64,000 nucleotides of DNA, from positions 11,631-75,630 of the forward strand of contig NMRB01001270.1 of NCBI GenBank assembly GCA_002633025.1, in the 5' to 3' direction. Below the pieces are notes generated by a model, which made no database searches, was not told the origin of the DNA, and saw nothing but the letters and a program-made list of their open reading frames with translations. The translations under genes and the position numbers were made by a program. The DNA comes from Notospermus geniculatus. Its lineage: Eukaryota > Nemertea > Pilidiophora > Heteronemertea > Lineidae. Of this stretch, positions 13,001-28,000 are shown piece after piece; the stretch's first letter is position 1, and the number at the start of each line of letters is the position of its first letter.

Positions 13001-16000
13001 AAACATGTCATTCAGAACCAATGAGGAACCAGCAGGACTATTAAAGGCCACTAAGAGGCTCTGTGAGGGCAAGCAGTTTTACACCTTTTTTGACATTTTG
13101 TCCCAAATGCAATGCATCAAGGATGTTATAATGCGAAATCGTTGCCGTAGCTTTGCTCTGTGTTTAAATTTAACGGCTTCGGTACAACCGCTGACAACAC
13201 TGCCCTCAAAAAACGCTCCAAAATGTCAATAAAGTGCCTCAGATTTTGACCTCATTTTTAGTACACCCAACGAGTCTTGGTGGCACAACCAATGACTCTG
13301 GCTCGATCTTATTTCCCTAAATAAACACAGAAGGATATTGGTAACTTACCTCATAAATATCTGTACAAGTTTCAACATCCACTGTTGACATATCAACAAA
13401 ACTTTTGCCCGGTCTCATGCCTTGGATTATACCACTGTTACCAAATACAAGCTGTAACAGAGAAATGAATACTTGGGGGATCTAAAAGGTTAAGGACCAA
13501 CACTGCCGAAAATACCTACAGAGTACTCTTGAACAAAAAGGAAAACAATACCACCAAATTTACATCTGCCAAAAATACCTACAGAGTACATGTACCGGTA
13601 CTCTTGAACAGAAGGAAAACAATACTACCAAATTTACATCTACCAAAAATACCTACAGGTACTCTTGAACAAAAGGAAAACAATACTACCAAATTTAGCC
13701 GAATATACCTACAATATTACATTTTTTGACAATCCCAACATCTGTTTTACTTATGTCAGTAAACAACAGGGGGCACCATTACAAACACTCAGAACAAGTT
13801 TAGTAATGAATATGGAGTCAAGATGGCAGCACCACCAACGTCTACCAATGACTCGGCCATATTGAAAATATCTATCCTTTGTCATTGAAGAAACATAGTC
13901 TCTACAAACTCTTTATTTTCCAAGGGTGCTGGACCAACTGAAGATGTCCAACTGACTCTATGCACTTTCCTGTAGCTATAAATATTTAAAATCTGAGCCG
14001 GAAATACAAATTATCACCGTTCTCGGGTTGATTTTAAGATGGCTTACTGCGGATTACTACAAATGACACAATATAAATTTTGTCAATATATCAGTTTAGG
14101 TGCTTTATTCATAATAAATACCCCAGATAATTACACCAGAAGTTTAACTTTTTGCTGCCGAATTATTTACAGTTACCAGTGACGGATCCAGGAGTTGCGG
14201 AACGGGGGGGGGGGGGGGGGGGTNGAGCGCCAAAGACACGAAGCCCCGGCGGGGGTCTCCCCTGTAAAAATGTTTTGGTAAAAGTGCCAGAAACGCAATT
14301 TCCTCGCACCTGGGCAGGCCAAATTGAACCATGACGACTGTGAACACGCTGAACTCTTTTATATGCCTTCCAAAATTTTTGCTGCTCGGCGGCTGAACAG
14401 GGGGGTGCCCCCCCTTGGATCCGCCACTGGCTACCTCTATGCTTCGTATCATGAGAGTAGAGCACAAAGGCCTGTCAGCAAACAGTTCTACACCGCCAGG
14501 ACATCATATCATTGGCTGCAAAAGGGTCAACTTGGAGTGGTCCCTTGAATATGAGTGCCTGCCCATTCAGTTCAAGAGCATTTAGAGCTTGGCTGCAATA
14601 TTAAATTGACTAGGAAATTTTTTTCAAGCTTCGGTTATTACAAAATGCTAGTCTTTCATGATAAATTCCCACCTCATCGCTGTATGTATTGTATGGAGCG
14701 AGCTTGTACTCTATTATGTTGATTAGGTTGCCAGTGACATGGTGAATACTCCATGGTGTGGTGATAACTGATTTGTCTGGGTGCCAGTAATTAACACTTA
14801 ATTGAAAAAGTGAATTGACGGTGGGAATTTATCATAAAAGACTAGCATTATTTTTGTAATAACCAAAGCTTGAAAAAATTTTTCCTAGTCCCTTTAATCC
14901 AAATGGTGTGTGGATGTGAGCCAAACTCTGCACAACGGCTGACTTGCTCTCTTCTATTGAAAGGGCTATCAGGTTAAAGGGCCTCTAGAGGCAGCTCGCC
15001 ATTAGGCTACTGTCAGTACCGGTTCTTCGGCCAGGCGGCGCCACTTTAACGTAATAATCACTGGTACGAGGTATTCAACCTGGGTTTTCCCCGGGGTTTT
15101 CCCCTGCCATGCTGGCTGCCTCTAGAGGCCCTTTAAAATGGGCCAAAATGGACAGAAAGGATATACATGTATCTGAGATTGAATATGATGGTGTCTTTCA
15201 AACAAGGGGAGGTCCCCTCCCAGTTGAAGGGAGGGTCCACTTTGTGACTTTTTACCTCATCTACATACCTCTCTAACTGCCTGTGGGTCTGATACACATG
15301 AGAAAGTAATGTCACATGATTGCACAACATCACAAGGGCTGTTTCCTCGTAAAGCACCAATCTTTACAAAGTCTCGACACTGCAAGAGAAAAAGAAAGAA
15401 ATCCAAATGAGATTATTGGTTTGTAAAATTAGTGTCTTTTTGGAGCAGCCTAAACTGTGATTTTTCCAGACCTGGGTTCAAATTTAACCCAGATCCAGTG
15501 ACTTTTCTGTCCACACCAGTATTCCTCTTTAGATATCGAACGCTGGTTATGTTATTTATCATGTTTATATATGCACCACCGATTCAGTTTTAGCATGACA
15601 CCAGTCGGTGGGCTCAATAAACGTTTTAACCTGACATATTTCTCTGTCCAGACTTGATTAGAGCCGAGCTAAAGTATAACCTGGGTCCACGGCGGGTCCA
15701 TTCGAAAGTGCCAAAATTAGCCTTGCAATTTTTAACCCGGTCCTATTTTCATACATGCAAATGAAAAATGGAGGGTCAAACCTGGCGCGATTTCATAGGT
15801 GTAATGCAGCTTAGGGCTAGCTTTCCATTTGAAGGATTTACGCGTTTTCCTCGCAATATATGTGTATTACAGAGTTGTTGTAAACTTAGTGCATTTTGGT
15901 CAGGCATTGGTTTTTAGTTAAAACAGGATTTTTATTAAGAATGGGACAATCGATTTTGGCATTTGATTCATTGAACTGAGCAATCCCTCCATATTGCACT

Positions 16001-19000
16001 CAATCATGTATCTGACAAATGGAACATGTGGAATCAACTGAAATCGCACAGAATGCCATTGGTAATACACCAGACCACCATATCTCTTATGATGACAGAG
16101 CCAACCACCATGTCCCTAAAGGCTTCCTTTACATAAAAGTACATGTAAACGATATACCGGTACGAGAACGGCAGTTAACAATTGCTTCCCAAGGATTCAC
16201 AACTTTGAAGCAGTTGTTAACTGGCGTTTTCGTATACCGTATACTTCTATGTAAAGGAAGCTTTATGATCGCCGCCAACTACACCAGCAGTTGCAGGCCC
16301 TACGACAGAGACAGGCGTAACAACATCATGGAGCTCAATGTCACGAAAGGTCTGATTCTTTTCTGAGTGCTGACCACAGACTTCCAATAATATTGAGTAA
16401 AACCACTGTTTGGAGACACATGACACCTTGCACATCACTGTGGAGTGTGGGTGTACTGTAGCGTTAATAATCAAAGAGATAATGTCATTTCTTTGTAATC
16501 AATTCACGACCCTGATTTAAAGCCATACTTCAATTCAGAATGTGCTTATGTCCTCTATGGTTACGGTAGAAGTGTAAAACTGCTTTACACTCAGTCTGAA
16601 TACATTTTACGTTCAGCCTGCAGTTTTTTCGATGTGTCCTAAAAAGTACAGCTTGATTCTTTGAAGTACAAGCACTTTGGGGACATTCACCAGACTATGA
16701 GACCTCTACCTGCATTCTCCTAACACTTTGAAAAGTTTCGAATCTCCGGTATTGCCACAGCTAAAATAGTTGACCTAGATTGAGATACCATTGTGCAATG
16801 GCTAAACAGCACACAATACGCCCTACTTCCAGACGACGCAATATATCTGAACATGCTGAAAGTGAAACAATGCATTAATTTCAAATTTTTATGTTTCGAA
16901 GTATCAGCATGATCAGTGATAAGACACTCCATTAATTTCTAGGGACACTCAAAAGGTGAGTCACTGAAAGTCACCCAGCAATGGACATTTACCTACTTCT
17001 TCATCATTCATCAGTCAGGTGAAAACACTTCCTGATTGCATGTTTAAAAGTGGGTGAGACCCCAACAGAAAGAGCAATGGGATGTACACACATTAGTAGA
17101 CAAGGCCTACATACATCAGTAGACAAGGCCTACACAACACACATCTGTAGGCAAGGCCTACACACATCAAGATAGAGGACCACACAACAAACGTCTGTAG
17201 AAAAGGCCTATACCATTAGTAGCTTCACGAAAGTAGACAAGGCCTACATACATCAGAAGATAAAGGCCTGCACAGCAAACATTGTAGAAAAGGCTTTTTC
17301 CCATTCAAGCTTGTATTATGAAATGGAATATTTGACAAAATCGTGTGATGCTTTTCACTCATTGCCATGGTTTAATTACTCAATGTTACTGGTGGGATGA
17401 CATTAACCACAGTTTATACAGGAAATGCAAGTACACTGTAATAACCCTTTTTTTCAGGCTCCAAACCAACAGTAGAAGATGGCATCACTGACACAAGGCA
17501 AAACCTCAACATGTGTGATGTGTTTTGAGTCCCGCATCTTGAAGGTTGTTGGCAGGTGTAAACACAGTTTCTGTGCTGAGTGTTTGTCCAGTGTCCTCGA
17601 AGGCAAGAAAGAAGTGTTTCAGTGTCCAACGTGTCACTCTGACTGTCCACGCCCGTGGAATGGTGTAGAGGGCCTAGTCGATATTGTTGGTGACCACGTT
17701 GAACTGACAGAGTTAGAACCGAATGCTACCACTGAGGAAGAAGAACGCCAAACGGAGGAGCGAATCATCTGCGAGGTATGTGCCCACAACGTCAACAAGG
17801 AGAAAGTCAAAGCAGTTAACGTCTGCTCCAAATGTGACGTCAACATCTGCCAAGCTTGTTCAGAGAAACACAAGAAGTTCAAGGCAACACGTGATCATAT
17901 TTTGACACCCATTGAAATCCAACGAAAAGCACGAAAATGCAAATTGCACGATAAGAAATTGGATAACTTTTGCCAAACCTGTGACACCTCCGTGTGTAAT
18001 ATCTGTGTTTTGACCGATCACGGGGATCATGATGTTGAAGAACTTGGAGATACAATAAGAAGAGAGGTTGAGAAAACGAACACCATACTGTTGGAGACAG
18101 AGGGAAAGTTCCACGAATTCCTACAACTGCAGCTAGAACTGACTCAGTTGAATGCCATGTTGAATGCCATGACACCGCAGGCTGACAAGCGGAAAGTACT
18201 CTTCGAACAAATAGAAGGTCAAGCACAGAAGTACATCGATGAGGTCATCAGATGGAAAGAACACAAGAAACAAGAAGTTGAAATGAAATACAAGATCTTC
18301 GAAGACATTCCTGCTGACTTAGGAAAGGTGACTGAGCTGATGGACAAGTTACGAGTCCAAATAAACCAAGCAAGAGAGTTACTCTCCAAGACTCAACATC
18401 AGTCGATGTACCTTGAGAAGCTCTCTGACCTGAAGAGGGAACTGGAACAAAATGCAGAGATGGAACATGAAGTGGGACGAAAGGAGTACCGTGACATTCT
18501 ACACAAATTATGTAATGAAGACAACAGATTTGAAGCAGAAGAAATACCGGTATTAAATCTCGGAAGCATAGTCCAACATGTCAGAGAACCGGCACTAGTG
18601 GAAGAGGGAGTTACTCAAGTTGAAGAATTATTCCGCCATACCATACCAGCAGATTCCGAGGACATGTTTGTCCCATGTGTAGCAACCCTTGGGTCACAAT
18701 CCTACGCAGTTGCGCATCCAGTAACGAAGAAGGGACTGCCACGTGCCATTGATGTCTATGATTATGAACATCCGGGAATATTGAAACGAACATTGAGAGA
18801 TCACGTACCACCGTTCCATGACATGTCTACCACACCCGATAACCAACTGGCCCTTCTCTGTGCTGCGGCAGGAGGAACCGGTTGTAGGGTCCAGGTGCTG
18901 GATCCAGAAACTGGGAACGTCTCGTCCACATGTGAAATCGTCAGTGGTGGTGACCCCCTCTCCTTTGGAGTCACATTATTGTACCAGTACGCCATCCTCG

Positions 19001-22000
19001 AGACCATCGATGAGCAACAGAAACAAATCACGGTTACTGATAGAGACGGGACAGTCAAGCATACATACAGAATTGATAAGGATGCTGATGACATGGACCA
19101 CCCTAGAAGGATATCATGTGGAGGGAGATACCTCTTCGTTGGAGGGCCAAGAAGAATAGCTGTCTATGAGATAAAGGACACAGGAATACAGAGAATAACC
19201 ACACATACATCTTATTGCGAAGGCCTGCAGCTGCAGGATGTAGCAGCAACAATTTGGGATGTTCTCTATTTTAATGACATATATTGCAGTGATAATCATT
19301 GGAATGCTTTAGAGATGAACGGTGACAGTGATGCTGATGATGATGGTGATAATAATGACAAGGATGATAAGGACAAGGATGATGATGACGATGAGTTAGA
19401 TGGTGATATTCACTCATTGGACATGTTACTATTAGGCCTACTGCCTGTCAGTGGTGATAATAATGATAAGGATGATGATGACGATGAGTCAGATTATGGT
19501 GATAGTCATTCGAATCCACGATCATGGATGTCACTGAGTGAAGCTACTGACAGTGACAGTAACAGTGTCAATGATGCTGCTGCTGCTGATGGTGATAATA
19601 ATGACGATGTTGACCATTTTCCACGTCTTTGTTTGAATACACTTCAAGATGATACCACACTGCAATGGGGCATCCATCAAAACCTGCGTTTTCATACACA
19701 TCCACAAAGAGGAGACAGAGAATCCAGGGTTGCCACTAGAGATGGCAACACGATCATTGTCTCACATGGTCAAACAATTAAGGTGTACAGACGTCAGTAA
19801 ACAGAAACAGTAATGAATTCTTGAAATTCGGAACTCCCAATAAACGAGGCCGATGTTTGTCAGGTTGACCTTGCGGAGGCACAGAACAGGCAGTGACACT
19901 CACTGACAGACTTTCCTGGATCACATACACTCGGCCCCAGTGTGTATCCGACGTCCTGGTCTTCCACACACTGGCACTTTTGGGGCTCAAAGCCTTGAAC
20001 ACCACTAGATGGCACTCTCCGGGCTCCAGCCAATCACCACGCTTTCTCACTCATAATTGCCACAGAAATTTCGCGAAACTTACTTCTAGGAATGAAATGG
20101 TCCATGGACCATGTGCTCACCCGTTTGAACATACTGGTAATAGTGTAATGACAGAGAGAGGTGCATGTCAGTTATGAGCAATCTGGGTCAAGTCATTCCC
20201 AAGTTGCAGGACTTCAATGACTTTGGGGTTATGCCACCTGGCGGCCATATTGGATGTCCGATCGCACCAAAACTTCACATGCACATAAAGGTCATCTAGA
20301 GGGAGCCACATAGCACATTTGAGCGCTCTGGGTCAAGTCGTTCCTGAGTTATAGCACATTTGATGATTTTCGGGTTACGCCACCTGGCGGCCATATTGGA
20401 AGTTTAATCAGGCCGAAATTTGACGTGCTTGTAAAGGTCATCAAGAGGGAGGTAAATATCTAGTTTGAGCAATCTGGGTCAAGCCGTTCCTGAGTTTTAG
20501 CACTTGGATGATTTTCAGGTTACGCCACCTGGCGGCCATATTGGATGTCCGATCGGGCCGAAACTCGGTATTTTTGAAGGTACCCCTCTAATACACGTTT
20601 ATGCAAGATATGAAGACTCTCGGTGAAATAATTAAGAACTGCAGCTGGTTCGTTACTTTTGTCGAACTTTGACCTCTGTGACCTTAAAAAGTAGGTCAAA
20701 TCAAAAACCCGTTAAATATGTTATGTATCCTAATTAGATACACCTATGATAAAAATTTGGAGATGATCCAGTCATTAGTTAAGGAGTTATTACACTTTTT
20801 GTGTTTTTGGTTTTGGCCACCTGGAGGCCAAGCCAAGAATCGAATCGGACCGAAACTTGGTGTCATAGGTCATCTGACCTAGGGGTATATATGTACCAAG
20901 TTTCAGATCAATAGCTCCAGCGGTTACGAAACGTGCCCTGCTAACGGACGACGACGACGACGACGGACGACGACGACGACGGACGACGACAGACGACGAC
21001 GGACGACGGACGCTGACTGACGACTATAGCTCACGGGTGAGCTAAAAACACAAGGACCCGTGCTGCCACCACGCGGTCTTCACCACTATTAATCTCTAAA
21101 AGAGCCAGACGCATAGTGTGACTTACTGAAGGGGTGAGCCCGTAGCGTCTGGCCAAGAGAGACTACGGATCACACTGCTGTGCAGAACAAATCAGTCGCC
21201 GATATGGTGTGAGATGACTGCAGTTGTATCTCACCTGCGACAATCGGCATCAATCGCTGATCGAAAAGATCACAACATTGCAAGAGTTTTAAAATATACA
21301 ACTTAAAGGACCACTGTATTGCATCTTTCTGTCGACAGCCGGCGCCACCGGCACCATGCTCCAATACTGTAGTTAAGCCTTTCGCCCCAGTGTTGGAGAA
21401 TATGATTACAGTCTCGGTCACCCAGTCGCTGGGGATCAAACAAGTTTGTGTAGCAGTAGTGCGGAACGAAACGGCTGGCTGTGCGAGACTAGTTGCATGC
21501 GGTAGTTTACCAAGTCGTTAATAGAGGTCTCCCCCTTAACGCGGGTAGGTGTAACACAGGATTGGGAAGCAATACTGTGGTCCTTTAATGTGCACTAAGA
21601 CGAATTATATATCCATTTGCAGTCAACCTATGTAACAACAGCCAAACTAACTTCCTTCATGAGGAGACACGTCCCTACCCTGGTATCTTCATGCCAGATA
21701 TGCTCCTTCACTGCATTTTCTCTGACTTCTAATGCTCTATTAGGCCTAGTTCAACTCCGCCGCACGACCATCATCCGCAACCGATTGTGCGATCTCGCGT
21801 TCGACGGCGACCGTCGAGTGATTTGATCAGTGTCCAATCGTGAGACTGTAATGGGATACCCGCGTGACAAACTTATGATTATGAATCAAACCGAATGTCA
21901 TGACCCCGGTTGGGGTTACCCCGGTTACATATACTGTTAGCTACCGGTACATTACTTCTGACCATCTAGAGTTTAAGCCTAAAGTGGTTTACAGCAGTGT

Positions 22001-25000
22001 TTCTGTCAGGAATTTTTTAAGGGGGGGGGGACAAAGAGAAAATTAACAGAATTCCTGGTCAAAAACACCAATTTTTGACTGTTTCAGGAGGGGGCATACC
22101 CCCTGTAGCCCCCTCTGGTGGAAACACTGTACAGTACCATAACTTGTACCACAAACAAACCTTTTTCATTTCATGCAATAATTCATAGTCTTGATTACTT
22201 CAACCATATTTTTCATGAATATGCAACGGTCTAAAACACTCACTCAACAAAGGCAGTGTATTCAACGAACACCAACAATGGCTGCAATGTTGAGCTTTCA
22301 GCCGTCGTGTATTAGAATATCGCTGGTACCCCATGCATGCTTCTTCAACGGTTACCACGGCAACAATCAATATGACCTGTGATTCTGGCAGACATTACAG
22401 CCTTGTAATGGACAAAGTATCACACGTGGAATGAATGCAATAGTTGAGGTTTTTTAATCGTATCATTACAGTACAGGTCACAATTGACATCCCTACGGCT
22501 TCGCGTAAGTTACTCGTAAGTTACGCGTAACTTTACAGCTTTGGTTTCGCGTAACTCACTGCATAACTCGCCAAAATCGCGTAACTCGCCTCGTAAATCA
22601 CTGCGTAGCTAGCGAAATTCGCGTAATTCACCGCGTAACTCACCTCGTAAGTTACGCGCAACATAGCTCGTGAATTGTTGCGTAACTTACTCGTAACTTA
22701 CGCGAATTTAGGGATGTCAATTGTGACCTGTACTGTAGGTACAGAACGCAATCTGTATCCAAACTATTGACACATGTCAATCAATTATTAAATCAATCAG
22801 AATAAATTTCATAGTGCCAAGTCCACAAAAGTGATTGTATTTCTGATTTTTTGCCCTCCTGGCCGAACCTGAAGCATTATTGGCCCTGGCAAGTAGGCCT
22901 ATGGAACAGTCCATCTCAAATTACTCGTGTTGGGGTCTTTTACTTGTTCTTACAAAGGTACAAGGTACAAGGCACCATGGAGAGTTGAAATGAACAACGT
23001 GGAGTTGAAATCAACACTCAGGCCATGCTTATTTTATTTGTTGGATTACGGACCCTCCGACCTCTAAAAAATCAGAAAGTGAAAAAAAAAATTTTTTCCC
23101 GACCTACCACTTTCGGCAGTCTTTTTTTTCCTCGCCAGCCCCAGAAAACACGAAAACAAATTTTTTTCCGCGCCGATCGTAAAATTCAGTTGAAAAATTC
23201 TGCAATTCCACATAGTTGCCCCATCCCATCGCTCCCAGCATGCCTTGTGCAGGAACGTGAAAAGCCAAAACGGCTGATGGGGAAGATTTTTACCTTTGAG
23301 TGACGGTGAAGCAGGCAGCGAATAACAAGGAAGACTTTTTTATTTTTATTTTTTTTCTCCCTACCGTACTTGCATTCTATGGTAAAAATCCGTAATCCAA
23401 CAAATAAAATAAGCGTGGCCTGACTGTAATTTCATGTACACGAATACATGTTACTGCAGTAGAGACAGAATTTTCGCTCTCCAAAGGTTGAGCTCACCTC
23501 AGGTAGCATGAAATAAGGGACCGTCTCAAAAATACCTTGAAGCCAAAGAAGTGTAATTTTTTTTCACTTCTGTCTTGACCTCCCCTCAGAAGTGAAATTT
23601 CGGCATCCAATAGACAAATCCCAAATTGACGAAAACGAGAAAGATCTGCGCACTTCCACTGAAATCGTAAATGGTAAACAGAACCTCAGTGTGACACGGA
23701 ATGACGCGACGCAGAGAACCCCACGACCATGTGACGACAGTGAGTTCGACGACGTTGCGTCAGAGTCGACCATTGCTGAATCATGGATTGCGTCACGTCA
23801 GCTGGTTTCAGGTCAAGGTTCTGTTTACGATTTCGGCGGAAGTGTGCAGATCTGGTAATTTCGGATTTGTCTATTAATTGGCTTCACTCATGCATGTCAT
23901 GGGTGGTATTACGTTACACTACCCTAACCCTAACCCCCCTCCACCAGACCCCCCCCCATAACATAATGAATGTAGTTTATTTCATTATTTCTCTATTTTG
24001 AAGAAAGATGGAAGTGTATTTTTTTGGAAATTCCATGAAGCCAATTTTTTTCAAGAAGAGAAATGGTGACCATGAATTTAGCCACCCCCTCCTCCCTAGC
24101 GAAAATAATTACACTTCTTTGGCTTCAAATTCAAGGTATTTTTGAGACGGTCCCTAATGGACCAACCGCGTTGAACTTCTCAACTGTACTCCATCACTAC
24201 ACTATGGATTTTCTACATCACTACCAGCTGGCACCCCCATCATTAGACTGAACCAGCCAATAACGCTGTACTGGAAATGTTATGTATTCAGTGGCAATTG
24301 GTATACAGCAAGTATAGTACACAACATAGCAGAACATTACATAGAGCGTCAATATGTGTACACTACACTCATCGTGATGAGGATTCATTGTTCAAGGAGT
24401 CAGTGTTGATTTCATCAAGAAGGTATTTGTGATTTTGTTTTATTGTACGAAATGAGACTGCCGCACATTCTAGCTTTTACATATTATTGATTACCATGTC
24501 TATCATGTCTATTCTACATTTTCCTCACCGCTGTGTGGCTAAGCTTGCCGCCTCAGCAGCAGGTATGAATATTTTAGTAGGCCTACCGCATTGCATTGAC
24601 CCAATGCTCAATCTCAGATGATTTTCAAGCTCTCCAAAGCCACGGGTCCATTTGTCATGTCTGTCAGTCTGTGGCCTATAGTAGCCTACTGACAATGCCA
24701 GAAAATGTACTTGACTTCCTATTATATTCATCATCATAAGCACAATTGTTGACCTTCGGCCATTAGCAGTACTGAATAGGCCTCATTATGTTGAGTAAGC
24801 ATTCTGGCAAGAAGGCGTATAAATACGGGGTATTATAAATTCAATCAAGGCTTGTTGCTGTTACCATCTGCTAAACCATGTGAACTGAAAATTTTGAAAA
24901 GAATATAATGTGCTGCATGGCTGAGTGTTGGAAGCATTGAATATCATAAACGTTGAACGTGTTGAAAGGAACATCAGCCATGTCAGATATTCCTGTGAAG

Positions 25001-28000
25001 TACATGTGTATGTAAGTAACACATGTATTGCTATGACCTGCAGAAAATAGGGACTTTTGGAAAGACTCTGTATCATCGATCCGTGTCACGTATGACTTCG
25101 ATATAAAATGCATTATAGCTTGATACGTCATACCTGACACAGATCAAAGATACAGAGCCTTGCCAAAAGTCTCTGATATAGAGCCTGTACAGTGGCTCGA
25201 TTATGATGGCGGTCCACGATACTGACGTCGACGACAAAGTGCACCACATGTAGATCATGTCAGTGGGTTGAATTCATGCACACTCCACATGCTCCACTTG
25301 CACCGACGACAAAGTGTGCCACGTGGGACGACAGCGGCATTTGATGTCAATTTGACCGTCAAGATGGCGGATTTTTCTGTGATGATGCACAAGCTCTATC
25401 AACACTGCGCACATGGTCTATGAGCAACACTTAGAACCACGTTTGACAAATATTGTCTAGTGTGTGCAAGGCAATAGAGTTTTCCAACATGATGTTCAAC
25501 TGTTGCTATAATTTGTTGGTCAATGTATACACATGTTGTCCGGAATGCCATTGAACTGGTAGAAAAATGTCACCAGTCTGCATGCAGCTTCAATGAAAAA
25601 AAAATGTTGAGTTCAATCGCAACAGGACATTTTTTTATCATCTGCATAAATTTATTTCAAAAGAAAACAAACCTCAAAATTCTTCATCACTTCAGCCAAC
25701 ATACTGCTGTTATCATTTACTACAGACCCATGCATTTGTCTCTGCATGGCGCAACACAGTCAGATAATTCGTGTCCTCGCCTGGTGAAAAAGGAGACACG
25801 TGCGAGACCATCCTAACATCAGTAAGAAGAGGTATTCGCACACACACAGTGTTCTTCAGCAGATGGGGGTCTGCCAGGGTGTGAGAATGACCTCCTGGAA
25901 ACATTGACACCTGTCACTGCTGAAGTTCAGAGTTCAATCCTCGGTCAGGCCTATTCTCTATCATCATGTCCTACCATGTGTCTGTACTACCTCATACTTC
26001 GTAGGCACAAACCCATGGAGAACTTCGCCGGGATTTGTGTTTCCCTCGCACCTCGAGTTGCCGTGCACCAATCAGGACACTTGTTAGCCAACCTCGCTCC
26101 AGCTTGGCAACAAGCCAAATAAACCAACCGCTGTATATTTTGTGGTTGGAAAGTATTAGGGACGAGGATTGTCCAGCCATTCTATCAACTGCGATTTATA
26201 GACCGGGAGCCCAGGGGGGTCAGGGTAGCTGAAAAGATTACCAATTTACCCACAACTCGCATGAACTATGCTGTTGAACAAAAATACCGAAAATTTTCTA
26301 AAACAGAGAACGTACATGTAGGTAATGGTTTCCCTGGGCAGTCAAGATTCCTCCCGCTGTAGAGCAAAACTGACGTAAACGACAAAGATCTGTGCACTAC
26401 CGCCGAAATCTCAACCACGACCTCGATCTCAAGCGGAATGACGTGCCGCAGACAACCCCACGACAGCGACTAATCGAAGACGTCGCATCAGAGTCGACCA
26501 TTGCTGAATCATGGATGGACTTTCTTTGCCGTACCGTACTCGGTCCGGTCCGAGTTGACTTGATTTTTGGCAGTGTAAACGCGACTATTGCCAGTCCAAC
26601 ACTACAGACACGCAGTGGTCATAGATCAGTACCTTGCGTGCCCAGCTGACATGAAATGCTCGACAGGTCACAGTGTAGATGGCCTTGACAGCCTCAAGAT
26701 CTTGCCAGCATTAAATACAGTGACTCATCATGTACCATACATACCATACACCACACTGCTGGAAAATCAATCTCGCTGATTGCTGAATGTACAGATTGAA
26801 CACACATCGCATCTGAATGTGTATGCATGTTATTGAATATGCATTTAATCATTTCCACAATCAACTGGGAAATCCTGTAATGTCATCTACAATCAAGTGC
26901 AGTCTCCCATCAACATGACACAGAACAACATGAACACTCTGACTGGATGATGGAGTCAATGTGAGAGGCGGGTTAAGGGACGAATCTAAGTCTACGTTAT
27001 TCCCTTGACAAGCTGCGGTATTTAGCATCGTTGTGTTTTGCATAGGTGAAGTTCGAACGTACACAGTCGTTGATTGGTCGCGAGCTTCGTAGCCAATTGC
27101 ACGTTGGCGTCCCCAATCCGTAGGTATTCGTACCTTGTCGATCACTATCGAAGCTTACCGCCAACGCAAGTTGTCAACTGGTCGCTGATTGGTCAAACGG
27201 GAACACTCGCAGGCGTAGATGAAGTTAGTTGTGGGTGGTCATAGATACTCGTAGATGCTCTTAGTTTCTTCGCACATTACTCGTAGCTAGTCGCAGACTC
27301 TCGTAGATAGTCGAGGTTATTCTTCCATAACCAAGACCTACGATCCTATACGAACTGCTACGACCACGTACGACATGAGTGCCTCTTTCCGATATAACTA
27401 CGACTAAAATTTTGTCGCAGGCAAATTTTGAACTTTTTGAAAAATTTTCTACAAGCCAGACAATCACTGCGAACATAGTCGATAAAGAACTGTTACGAGG
27501 AGCTACTATTTTTTCATTCGTCCCTTGTCACAGGCCAAAATTCGGCAGTGGGACACTACTAGGATGCTGTAGAGTGGTGATGCGGGCTGATATTTTTCCC
27601 AATTGTCCTGCACAGGTTCATTCGGTGCTGGCAGACACAGTACTTATTTGATACTTCTTGGACTTCTGAACTCATGTGAATATCTGAACCATGACTGTCA
27701 ATGACTTGATTCCTTTTGGACCATGAGCATTGGCCTTGCATTCAGCTGACGTGGCCTGATGAAGCATACGAAATGACCAGAAGTAATTTCATATACGAGT
27801 CAGCTGAACTGAAAAGTGCAAACATTTTGAAAATGCTCCTAGTAACTTTTCGAATGGACTGTGTACAGCAATATTTTTATGACACATCCGTTTGGGTGCT
27901 TGATGATTACCAAGTATCATTATTGTATATGATTACAGAATCTCATTGCCAAAGTATCAAGTAGTTGAAGGTACTGTGCAACTGGTATAACAAGTGTGTC

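Noticed and set aside
17479-19800. Calling the TRIM gene a specific vertebrate orthologue such as TRIM2 or TRIM56
   Set aside because: The RING/B-box/coiled-coil is generic, and the C-terminal propeller is too diverged to assign by eye.
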